Assembly (NCBI GenBank): GCA_011009095.1
Contig: VTPC01005327.1
Span: forward strand, 1 to 64,000
DNA: 64,000 bases
DNA from: Ignelater luminosus
Lineage: Eukaryota > Arthropoda > Insecta > Coleoptera > Elateridae
Reading direction: 5' to 3'
Shown here: positions 1 through 11,076 of the stretch, in pieces
Layout: every line of letters starts with the position of its first letter
How positions within the stretch are numbered: the stretch's first letter is position 1
Position numbers and translations under genes: made by a program
Notes under the pieces: model-generated
Told to the model about the DNA's origin: nothing
The model's database searches: none
What the model saw: the letters and a program-made list of their open reading frames with translations, nothing else

Positions 1-373
1 GTGCACAAAGCTTTCGATATCCCAGTTTGTCATGAACAATTTCATGAAGAAGGGATCGTGAAATTAGGGGAAATTCCATAGAAAGAAGAGAAATCGTAAA
101 CTCACGGTTTCCTCTAATTTTCTCATTCACTGCATGAACAAGTTCATCATTAACCAATGATGGACGTCCACTTCTTCCTTCATCGTGCACGTTTACTCGG
201 CCATTGTTGAATTTTTCTACCCATCTCACAACCATAGAATAACTCATTACATTCTGTCCATACACCTCAGAACTGTTGATGAATGTCCACCGGTTTCAAA
301 TTTTTCGCATTGAGAAACCGAATCACTGATCTAATCTCGCAATCGGCCGAATTTTCAATTACCTTCGCCATTA
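1..373 (-). pseudogene. mariner-family transposase, N-terminal part, frameshifted, runs off the window
   Basis: On the minus strand a start ATG at about 373 opens a protein with the helix-turn-helix type N-terminus of mariner transposases. Visible family signatures in order are a WVEKFNNGR-type segment, the HDEGRSGRPS linker and KLGYRKLCA at the left window edge. A frameshift lies near 290-275, after the first roughly 35 codons (the frame reaches a stop after HQQF), so the copy is dead. The catalytic DDE half would lie outside the window. It belongs to a different mariner lineage from the two elements at 4.6 kb and 52 kb, since the proteins align only at family motifs. I did not find a clear terminal inverted repeat on the right side. 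Confidence 0.8.
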
Positions 374-3300
374 TAAACAAGCACTGTGACAGCAGATAAC
401 TAACTCGAAATGGCGTCAATCGCTCGGTAACGATACAAGGTCATTGCCGCGCATGCGCGGAACTGCGATCGCATCGCTGCAACGGCGGGAAATAGAAAAT
501 GAACTTACTTTCTGGACATAGTTATACAAATTAATTCACGCGTTATCACCCCAATGAGCAGCCTCACTCCTTAAATTATAAAATTCTGTCTGGTTTGCAC
601 ATTTCAACGCAACTTTCAGAAGTTCATCGACAATCCATTCTCTTAACTGCAAGTTAATTTTTAATCACGACCCAAAAACCATGAAATCTCTTCTGAAAAT
701 TTGAAAAACTGGCTAGCAATGGTATTACCTTTAGCTTCATTTCTGAACAACAAACACACCATAGTCCGAAGATGAGATTAAAGAATTACAAGTAGATTTA
801 GGAATGTTAGAACAAAAATGGTGAAACCCGTTCTTTACGGTCACGTAAGGGCTAACAAAAAATTCTGATGGATATTATACTGTTTAGACTCTCTTCGAGT
901 CTCTCGGGTTACCCTCTTCAAAAGGAAGAGTTGCGTAGCGTTACAACGTGGTGGTTACCGACAGGGATTATCGGAGTTATTATAGTCTTGGTGGTAGGAA
1001 AGTTGTATGGTCCACACGTTTAGCCATGGCGCGTTGTGATAGTTAGTTAGATATGCATTAGTTGTCGTGGGCAATGATGACGTCGATGGAGAAAGATGTT
1101 TGTTATTTTGTGAAAATTGTTAATTGGTTGGAATTCTGCTTCCTGGGAAGTTTTTAAAAAGTGGACACTTAGGAAAGCAGGAAGAGAAACATACATTCAA
1201 CCCCAATAGTTACGTCATCTCCCAAAACGATGGGGGAAGGACAAACCAAATGTAGATAACGTAGGATAAACCCGTTTCAACAGAAGAGAAAAAGTTCACA
1301 AACGGCACCTTGAAAACTTTTGCTTATCAGCCCACGAATTGCAAGTTTGCTCGATCCACCAGCTTGATTTGATTTGTTTTATTTCTACATTTTTCTAGGA
1401 AGTCATCTGCTTGATTTGCTAGTTTGCTCCGCACTACTCTATAGTAGAATGCAGAATTTCCAGTTGTACACACAACAATGTTGTCTTCAATAGTTATATA
1501 AATTGGATCACAAGATGTCTTTCAAATTTCTTTATACTTTTGGCTGTCAGATATCACCTATATAATTAATTTTGATTAGATGCATGATAGATAACTGTTT
1601 TTTAATTTTAAAGAAATTAGAAAATAGACAAAAATAAATAATTTAAAGCAAGCGTGGTATTCTTATCCATGCAATTTCAAGGAAGTATCGTGTAAAGATA
1701 TTAGAGCAAGTTGTAAGATTAATCGTAACATATCGTGACAAAAAGGTAGGCTGAGAAGCTTATTTTGATTTTTATTGTTTTGATTCCAAAAAGCTATTCA
1801 AACATAACAAGAGTTAAGTTAAAAGTTCTAAGTTTGAATTTCCATAACAAAAAAGTAAAAAAAAATGTAGAAAATACATTCTGGTGGACACCCTGTATAT
1901 TTACTGTTTTAAATCTGTTTGTCTTTAAACTTCACTTGTTAATTCATACCACATTACTTATATCGAACAAACAATTTAAGTCTAAAAACATTAATAATAA
2001 CAAAAATAAGAAATGTTTCACACGAATCGCATAGCACGCGCGTAAATCGACTGCTTTTGGTTTCGTGAAGATAACAAATGGGCCGACACGCAAAAAATGC
2101 AAATCGTTAACTACTAGCAGGCTTTTGCTAAAAGCTGATAACAGCATTGCGATTTGTTTTACCTGAAAATCCGAATAAATCTTGTATTTTTTATACAATC
2201 AATTTCAAATTTCCTTTCGCAGAAGCATTTTTTTCTAATGATACGCCAGAAAAGGGGGAGAATCTAAAAGAGAGAGGAAATGGGAAAATCGAGCGCCATG
2301 CAAAAGCAGCAGAAGAATGACCAAACTGTTTTTCGATTCCCTTTGATGTGCTAATGGCTTCTTAGCTGCGATGCTTCTTTCGCATTGGGATGTATTAAGG
2401 AGTTGAATTGTCCACTTTCGAAATGATTCGGGAGATTGTGTAAACGCAAATATAACAGAAGAGAATAAACATTTAGAAAATGCATGGAGGGCGCGCCATA
2501 AAGATAACTAGTACGAAATTAAATGAAATTTTATTCGAGTTCAACCATAAAGGTCACCAGACGTCGTAAAAACAAATATTTTCACGATAAAGTTAATTTG
2601 CGAAGATCAAATAGTAATTTTCTCTTTCACAATAGTTCCGCTTTTGAGATGCAGCCAGGGAGAGATTTACATTAGTTTAAAATTTTATTAGGTTCGCAAT
2701 ATCCTCACGCTGAACTGGGGTAAGTAAACATATGATTTTCTCAGCCGTCACTTCAGATACTCGAAAAGCAATTCAATTCTAACACTTGTTCAGGATACCA
2801 AAAGCTTCGTGTTGTTAAATCTATCTATGAAGTGGTTCTGGTAACTGATAATCCTTTGCAAGATTTTCATAAGAAATATCTATCTTCTTGATGAAATATT
2901 GTTTGCTAACTTAAAAACTAAAACATCATGCAGTAGAATTTTAACCTCTTACAACCTGAAAAAGTCATACTTTAGCTGTAAGACGATCGTTTTAGCCACT
3001 GGAAAAGCTGAAAAACGCTCATTAGTTTATAAACTCTTCCAATTGTCAGTGGTGTATTTTGGTCTCTAGCATTTAGTAGGAAAATTCAGGTTGTGCATTT
3101 TTCAAGAGACTTGTATATTTGAATATAACTTTAGTATCTGGGGTAAACAGTACAATGTACATGATTACAAGTTAAGTCAACAAAACAATTAAAACATGTG
3201 AAACTAGACTGATAAGTGGTTTCTATTATCTACCACTTATAAAACAAAATTTTTTTCATCACACGACATTTTACCCCATTTAGGCTGTTACCAAACGGAA

Positions 3301-4600
3301 AACTCCATTGACCGATTTGCAACCCTCTCCAAATGAGCACCTTCTCAAGAATCACAAATATCTCTCCAAATAGCCCTCATTTTAAATTAACCAAATAGAT
3401 AATAAATAGAATGAAATCATAAAATAAAAATAATCAAAAGAAAAAACAAATTCCAACTATAATTTTTTTGTTTTTTAAAACAAGTGCGTATTATTCCCCT
3501 GCGGTTGCTGCAGTAGCTGAAAAGGGCAAGGGCTGTGATTACCGTCGTTGTGTAGGTTTTTGCTGTCTAAATGTAATGGTGCCAACTAAGGTGGCGGACG
3601 TCAGCAAATGTAGGTAGAAAAACTTTGTCTAGTTGATTGACTTTGGAAACGGTGTGGTCATAGGCGAATGCGCATGGGTGTTGGAGTTGTGAAGAGATAT
3701 GGACCACACGGCTACCCGCGCGCGCTATTGTGGTGAAACTCAACGGTGACAGTGGAGAAAAGAGACTGTGGTGTACCAAGACAGTAAACCGCACGTTTTT
3801 GGTAGAGTTCGGTAAGCATATTAAATAAGAGAACAAATAAAAACGTTAAATTCGACAATAGTCGTTGTACAAAGTGTTCCTAAATGTTTCTGGAATTTAA
3901 TTTTGATTTATTTTAACGATTAATGCTTATTTGTTTTCTGTCATTTCTCAATTGCAAATGCCATTGCCCTGCATTTAGCAATTTAGCTAATTTTGTGCTG
4001 GAATTTGTTGTATTGTTTCACATTTTTTTCTCTCTAATTGCGCTTATTGTACGAAAAAATCTATTTTTTCATTAGATTAGTTGAATTCCTACACTAATCT
4101 TAACTTATTAATTTTAAAAAACGTTAGATTAGGCAACCATCATAACAACGATGCAATGTGTGTAACGTGACAAACATTCTAGTACATATCCTGTTTCCCA
4201 AAAGCCGACAAATGTAGCCTCAAGCGTGGTTTTATAGCCCACTCGACCCTGAAATATTTATGAACGCTTTGTATATTAAATATTTTAGTAATTGCATGTA
4301 TAGTAGAACTTGCACCCTTACTAGAATTAGAAATAGATGACCTGCGCCCTGATATTATCATCTGTATAAGCGTGTCGTTTTTCAGATTTTCTCCAAAACA
4401 TTCGTGTCCTAATTAAGTTTCCTAATCAAAAAGAATAGTGACCAAATTGTACCTTTTTCTATTATTTATTATCTTATTAATTAATCACTGAGAATTTCCT
4501 TCAATCGTAGTTTTAAAATGCATTTCCGTCCGGGATTGCAAAATTTGTGTTTAATTAATTTGGAAAACCGTTTGAATGATTTTGATAAACTTCTGAAATG
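374..4600. other. no recognisable gene; AT-rich non-coding DNA
   Basis: No reading frame here resembles a known protein; the short open frames have no conserved motifs. A GC-richer patch at 3480-3840 ends in a donor-like TTCGGTAAGCAT near 3811 and could be part of an untranslated exon, but nothing else supports it. A 9-bp hairpin (ATAAGTGGT / ACCACTTAT) is at 3212-3240. At about 1885-1900 the string ACACCCTGTATA occurs, a common end of small insect DNA transposons, without a visible partner. Confidence 0.5.
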
Positions 4601-4601
4601 T

Positions 4602-5492
4602 ATTTTCCCGTCTGAAAAGTTTCCGATCTAACAAAGATACAAGACATTTTTTCTGAAATTTTTTTTTTATTTTTCAACATAGTCTCCTTGTAACTCTACA
4701 CACTTCTCCCAGCGGTGCTTCCATCTCTGTAACCCGTCCAAATAGTACTCGGCATTTTTCTCTGCAAAATAATTGCAGTCCACTGTTTGGACTGTATTTT
4801 TGTTTCGGGCGTATAATGGCGTATCCAAGTTTCATCTACAGTAATTAATCGGCGCCAAAACTCGGATTTATTTCGCCTAAACTGCGCCAAAAGAGCGTTG
4901 GAAATATTCATTCCAACACGTTTTTGGTCTAACGTGAGCAAACGCGGCACCCAACGCGCGGACAGCTTTCTCATGCCTAAATGTTGATTTAATATGTGAC
5001 AAACACGTTCTTTTGACATGTTCATAACCTCTGCTATCTCTCTCGCTTTAATTCGGCGGTCGTCTAGCACCATTTGGTGAACTTTGGCGATGTTTTCGTC
5101 GGTAGTTGCAGTTTTTGGACGTCCCGAACGTTCATCGTCTCCCAAGCTCTTACGGTCACGTTTAAATCCAGCAGCCCAAAATTTCACTGTGGTAAATGAT
5201 GGTGCGGAGTCCCCATACACAGAATCCAACTCATCTTTTATTTGCGAAGGCGTATTGTCTTTGGAAAACAAATATTTAATGACAGCTCGATACTCGATTT
5301 TGTCCATTTTCACAAAAAAAACTCACATCAACTCACTCAAACGACTGTTACATAAAAACTGCGCGTCCAAAATGGCTGAAACTTTGGTGAGTAACTGTCA
5401 ACAGATGAACAACGAAATTCAGTAGCTTTTATTTACGAGTGCTGTCATCTTTGCGTTGAGGTCGGAAACTTTTCAGACCAACTGTCCCAACG
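4602..5492 (-). mobile_element. mariner element, internally deleted copy
   Basis: This is a second copy of the element at 52063-53351, in reverse orientation. Both ends keep the inner part of the terminal inverted repeat (GTCTGAAAAGTTTCCGA near 4610-4626; the inverse near 5461-5479). The outermost bases have diverged, so the exact borders and TA duplication are unclear. Compared with the full copy it lacks about 409 bp between the first catalytic aspartate region and the C-terminus, with a CAA microhomology at the junction. It is non-autonomous. Confidence 0.9.
4670..5307 (-). pseudogene. mariner transposase with 409-bp internal deletion
   Basis: The ATG at 5307-5305 (MDKIEY...) starts a frame that keeps the helix-turn-helix domain, the DERSGRPKTA linker, the RKLSARWVPR segment and the first catalytic block (TVDETW, followed by IRHYTPE). 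After KQWTA the reading joins the far C-terminal region in another frame and stops, so the second and third catalytic aspartates are gone. In the original frame the last codons (KCVELQGDYVEK, then stop at about 4672) are still readable. That tail shows what the C-terminus of this family looked like. The copy at 52 kb carries a 5-bp insertion at this spot. This copy retains a GDS tripeptide in SVYGDSAPSF that the 52-kb copy has lost. Confidence 0.88.
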
Positions 5493-8300
5493 ATTAGAAA
5501 AACTCGGACGGCACAAAAAGTTTAATATTTTTAGAAAGTAAACTGAAATCTAAAGAATTTAAATAAAAATAGTACACAGTTACATATTGGAATATTACCC
5601 AAAGTTTTACTGTTATGTGAATTGAAGTGAATATCCACTACAGATGACCTCCATTGAAACTGGTCCGGTGCACAATTAAAGATTAAATTAAAACAGGGTT
5701 ATAGCCATTTCTTATAGGTTACAAATTTGGATATTGGCAATTTTTTATACTACCATGGTATTTTACAGTTGTAAGTGTGTAGGTGTATTAAATGTTAAAG
5801 AAACTTCTGAAATGTGTCATTACAGCATTAACGCTAACTCGTAGTACTATGCAATTTCCTTAATAACTTGTTTAATTCTTCCTTCTACTAATACCAAATT
5901 AAACACAATCGGCAATAATTGTATGTGTATGTAGATGTAATTTTCTCAAATAAGGATAAACCGGATAGTAATAAAAGCAACTTAACAATGCAAACTGACT
6001 ACTAAGTTTGCTTCCAACGACATCGGGTGCCTATAATATCTTTATTTTTCCATTTCGAGTTCATAAATGTAAAGAATTCTCACAGCGAAACAAAATTCCA
6101 ACACTTCAAATTACAGGGGTAAGGAATTTTCTGATTAAGTACATAAAATATCTGGATTTTCCAGACATCAATAATGGGTAGCCGCATATTTCTTTTATTT
6201 TCAGTGCTATTCTTGAAACCGCACAATTTCAGCATCGTAAAAGACAATAGGTACATTTCTGCGACATAACCCGCCTATTCTCGTAAACGTATTGAATTAA
6301 ACACATTTCGCATATCGATGGTCGTTTTATGAGCGAAGGGGGTGAATAGGAACAATCTTAAACCTTATTTCCAACGTCCCTACAGCACACTATCGATTAT
6401 ATTCAAATTTACTCTCCGATGCCAAAAGTCGTTCGCTTTTTTGTGGCCGAAGTCATTATGGTTTATTACAAAGTTGGTTTATTTCCGAATTTAGAATTCG
6501 CCCCAAGAACAGAAGTGCCAGAAGTCGAATATATTTTCGCATTTTATAACTTTTTTAAAACCTGAATAATGTAATTGAACTGCTATGCTCTTGCAAATAT
6601 CAGAGTAAAAAAATTACATTTTTATTATTCAAAAAATAAAAGAAGAGAAAAAATCATTATTTTCATATCAAAAATCTAGCTGAAATGAATTTTCCCCTCG
6701 TCATTCTATTTTCTAATAATTGCAATATTAAATCGCTGCCAGTTACGCAGTGGGGGCGCATTTTGATTCTGACTTTGTCCTTTAATTTGCCGGCAAAAAT
6801 CGTTTTACGCTTAAAATATTTAAAGACCCGTCGGTGGTACAGGTTTCAATTTTTTACGCTACGGTTTAGCAAACGCTTTTGTAAAATTAGTCCTTTTTGT
6901 CCCGCGGGAATTTGAAATGTGATTAAATTTTAAAATGTGCTCGGTTTTTTCATATTAAAAATGCCAATGATAATGAAAATGCAAATGTGCTACGAATACT
7001 TTTATTACAGGTTACGGTTTTTGTTTATTTAACGCGTAGGTACCTGTATTATTTGTCGAGTTTACTGAATATATCAACTCCAAAACAAATACCGCAGTAA
7101 TGAAAAATAATAAGAATAATAATTATTATTGCGTTTGTTTTTTTATGAAATTTTTTTCTTACTCCGAATATTACATCTGCTACCTTTTTCTCTTTGAAGA
7201 AAAAAATGTAATAGACCTGTTTCATTAAATTTCGTCCTGTGCGCTACGACAGCTCTAAACGTTCCCTGCGCCAGCGTATCATTTATAGCACTAGGTATGA
7301 AGGTGAATCGCGCTTTTTAATTTAATTATTGTAACTATTCTTGCAAATGTTATAAACTGTTAACCAATTTAAAAATCCCCAAGACTCTACATACATTTTT
7401 AACAGTGCAATGTTAAAATCAATAAGTCAAAGTTAAATGTGCGTTCTATTTTTGGCATTCACACGCAGGTCTGCTTTGCGCTTCCATAAAAGCTGTTACG
7501 TTCGTCAAAAAAGTAGTAAAGTTACCTTAAGATTACGCGTGTCTCTTACCATTTATTTTAATGTAGGCGATTTCGCCCTATATGAACGAACGCAAATTTT
7601 TCTGCTTATATATCTTTATTATTATCTGAGACTACAATAAATCTGTTTAGTTTTATCTAGTAAGATGTAGACTAGCTTAGATTAAGAAGATATAAATCTA
7701 GCAGAATTCTATGGCTGTCATGAGTATTATTGACATATTCCTAGTAATATCCAAGCAGCTTAATTGTTGTACCTTACTTACTTAGTTTATTCCTGCAGTC
7801 ATTTATCGGTATGCTGAGCCATTATACAGTAAAAGATATAAACAACTACTTGATAGAAATATTCCAGTTTTGTTATTTTTTTCAAGTTTTTCTAAAATTA
7901 CAAATACATTGAAAATCCTTTTCTTTTCCTTAAATTACGTCAGAGATACTTTCACCGAGTTAATTGAAATTTAAAATAAGATTTTCTTGGTTATGTTATT
8001 TGAGACACCCCAAAGTTCATCACTACTCTATGCTATTTTGAAATGTAGAATACAAAGACGGTCAGAGAATCTATATGAAAAGTTAATCCGAGACAACCAA
8101 AACGATGTTTAAAAATTGAATGTAAGATTTGACAACAAAATGGCATGTTAGATCTAGAAAGCTCGTCCTTATAATGAGCATCATTAGAGAGCATCAATAG
8201 TTCTATACTTTCATTTGATTAAACCAAGCCCTGATTTTTGCAAATCAATTTTCTGTTTAAAAAGTCGAGGTATCTTTCCCTATAACTGATGTGTTTTTAG
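5493..8300. other. no recognisable gene; AT-rich non-coding DNA
   Basis: Only short, compositionally simple open frames are present and none shows a family motif. A slightly GC-richer stretch occurs near 6740-6915 without splice or promoter context that I can support. Confidence 0.5.
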
Positions 8301-8329
8301 TTTATCTAAATCAAGAATGGGTAAACGTG

Positions 8330-9010
8330 TCTTTCAAGCTCAAATTAGCTTTTATAAAGGTACAAGTATTAGCAAAAACTAGCTTTCGAGCAGAAACATA
8401 ACCAAACAATTTTGCTTTGATATTTGAATTGTAAGATATACGAACATGCCTTGTCGCTGTGTGAGCCAATTTGGCCCAGAGGCACAAGTTTACATATTCT
8501 TGATCTAGATTTTCTTATTTTACCTCAAAATGATCTGTTCAGTAAGAATGAAAGAATTTTTTTGAAGCTAGTCTCCAAAGAATCGAAAGCCACCAAGAAA
8601 CTGCTCACCTAATAATTCTTTCACTGAAGGAAAAAATAGAAAGATGTCCCAAGTAAGAATAATTTCACGTTGCTATTCCTATATTCTTTCAAGCAATATT
8701 GAAACGAGAACAATTATTGGTGGTCCTTCTTAAGCAACCTTACTCGGAGATTTTTTGAATTATTCAAAATTGGAACGTAGAGATTCTTTTTTCATGATCA
8801 GATGTACCATGTTTTTTCGCTGTTTTCCCCGCAGTAGTTTGCAATTCTTTCACTTAAAGATTTTGATTCCTATACATAAGAGGTGGGCAAGCCTGGCTCG
8901 CGGGCCCAAGTTGGATCTTATAAAAGCGAAGCTATTAGTAAAAAAACTGACTTTCCAGTAAACACTTAATCAAAGAAATTAGCTGTAAAATATACAAAAT
9001 TTTTTTTCTC
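8330..9010. repeat. long-period degenerate direct repeat
   Basis: The stretch near 8345-8445 resembles 8908-9000. Both hold an (A)GCTTTTATAAA-like start, a TATTAGTAAAAA-like middle, then AACAAT/AATCAA and a GTAA-ATATAC-AA end, about 560 bp apart. Between them are segments with TTTGGCCC or GGGCCAAA (8465-8475, 8899-8905, 9023-9045). They look like ancient units of the array that follows at 9215. Confidence 0.4.
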
Positions 9011-9214
9011 GTAACACTAGCTAATTTGGTCCTACGGGCCAAATTTTCCCACTGTAGCTGTATATGATTTGTTTTGATCAAACTTGTTTTTGTTGCTCTA
9101 ATTTGCACTCTTAAAAAGGTCAGTGGACGACAGAAGACAAATTGTCCTGGTATATATTTGTTAGAAGATTGATGGGACACCGTAAAAAGACCATTGCAGG
9201 CCATAACGCAATCC

Positions 9215-10915
9215 GTTTTTGTATCAGCTTATTGAGAAGGTTAATGAAGGGCAAAGAGCGAGTTTGAGACAGTGCAGGTGGCCCGTGGAATGAATTGCGA
9301 CGTTGCGCTGCAGAACGAAACTCGACCCGTGTTTGTAATAAGCTCCTTCAGAAAGTTAATGCGGGCTAAAGCCCGACATTGTACTTCAGTAGATTGCTAG
9401 TGGAATGGCGAAGCACGACTTGTCTTTATATTTAGCTTACTTAGTAGGTTGATGGAAGGCGTAGCCCAAACCATGTTTGTATTAACTTCTTGAAAAGGTT
9501 AATGGAGGGCAAAGAACGACTTTGAGTCACCGTGGGTGTAATGACGAAGTTTGAAGTAACCCCACTCATTTTCGTAACAAGCTGTTTTGAGAAAGTTAAT
9601 AGAGGGTAAATCCCGATCTTGGGCTACCACAGGTTGACCCTGGAAGAACAAACAGTAACTTGTCTTTGTATTTAGCTTACTTGTAAGTTGATGGAAAGCT
9701 TAGCCTGAATCATGTTAGTATTAGCTTTTTGAGAAGGTTAATGGAAGGAAAAGAGGGACTTGGAGGCACCACAGGCAGCCTGTGGAATGACGAAGTCTGA
9801 CGAAACCCGATCCATGTTCGTAATAAGCTATTTTGAAAAAGTTAACAGAAGCACAACTTATCTTTGTATTTAGCTTATTTATAGGTTGATGGAGAGCGTA
9901 GCCCAAACTTCTTGGGAAGGTTAATTGAGAGCAGAAACGACTTTGAATCACCGCAGGTGGCCTGTGGAATGACGAAGTCTGACGTTGCTTTGCTCATTTA
10001 AAAAGTTAATAGAGAGTAAAGCTCGACTTTGGGCCACAGAAGGTTGCCCATGACATGACAAAGCACGACTTGTCTTTGTAAGTATTTAGCTTAATTAGAA
10101 GATTGATGGAGGGCGAAACCCAAAGCGTGTTTGTATTAGTTCCTTGAGAAATTTATTTCAGGGCAAAGCCTAAACTTGGGCCTCCGCAGGTTTCTAATAA
10201 AATGACAAAGCGCAACTTTTCTTTGTATTTTGCTCACTTAGAAGGCTGACGAAGGTCGTAGCCCAAACAGTTTTTATGTTAGCTCATTGAAAAATGCAAC
10301 TTTAGGACACCGCAGGTGCGCATGAAATGACAAAGCACGACCAGTCACTGTGTACAACTTGCCTTGTATTTAGTTTCCTTCAAAGATTGATGGATGACGT
10401 GCCTATTTAACTTCTTAAGAATGTCAATCAAGGACAAAGTCTGAAGTTGAACTACCACAGACGGCCCGTGAAATGACAAAGGGCATATTTTAATTTGTGT
10501 TTGCATTTGCATTTGCAGGGCTTACCATGACGCTGGGCCATCGCAAGTAGCTCGTTGAATAACAAAGCATGACTTGTCTTTGTATTTAGCTCTCTTGGTG
10601 GGTTGATGGAAAGCAAATCCCGACTTTGAGCTACCGCAGAAACAGCTCGATTCGTGTTTGCATTAGATTTTTGAGAATGGAAGGGAGGGCGAAGCCCGAT
10701 ATTTGACCACCGCAAGTGAAATGGTGAAGCACGATCTTTGTGTTCATCTCTCTTAAAAGGTTAGGCTTGTTTTTGTATTCAGTTCTTTTGGCAGGTTAAT
10801 GAAGAGTAAATCGTGACTGTGGGTCACCATAGCTGACCTGTTGCAAGGCTTGTATAGTTTCTTGAGAAGGTTAATGGAAGGCGAAACTTACCTGCTGCCA
10901 CTGCTGGTGGCTTGT
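9215..10915. repeat. degenerate tandem satellite-like array with hairpin motif
   Basis: About 1.7 kb consists of recurring phrases: TTTGTATTTAGCT, GAGAAGGTTAATGGAGGG, CAAAGCCCGACTTTG, CACCGCAGGTGGCC and GGAATGACGAAGC. TGTCTTTGTATTTAGC recurs near 9421, 9661, 9852, 10073 and 10572, which implies a higher-order period of roughly 190-250 bp built from subunits of about 80-100 bp. The recurrent CCACCGCAGGTGG core is an inverted repeat able to form a short stem. No gene is inside; the open frames here are accidental. Related units are at 16.2-16.9 kb, 27.3-27.45 kb and 56.9-57.2 kb. Confidence 0.75.
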
Positions 10916-10990
10916 GGTGGTTTCATTCCGATAAATTTGCATATGGGTGGTAGAAAACTTTAGTCTAATTACAGGATTTTTATCTACATG

Positions 10991-11076
10991 TAAATTAATT
11001 TCTGAAACTCAACCACTTTCATTACATGTCACTCTTCTAAAGATAATGAAGTGAATAAGTTTCAGAAATTAATTTA
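10991..11076. other. 86-nt imperfect hairpin, pre-miRNA-like
   Basis: A perfect 19-bp inverted repeat (10991-11009 against 11058-11076) is followed, after a small internal loop, by a second paired block (CACTTTCATTA against TAATGAAGTG, one bulge). The terminal loop is about 19 nt. Size and shape match insect pre-miRNAs, but a very short palindromic transposon relic is also possible. The strand cannot be set. Confidence 0.35.

Noticed and set aside
3567..3836. GC-rich patch as a coding gene
   Set aside because: The frame has no motif; at most an untranslated exon with one donor-like site.
9215..10915. CRISPR array
   Set aside because: Units are long and degenerate with no constant repeat/spacer pattern, and the DNA is eukaryotic.
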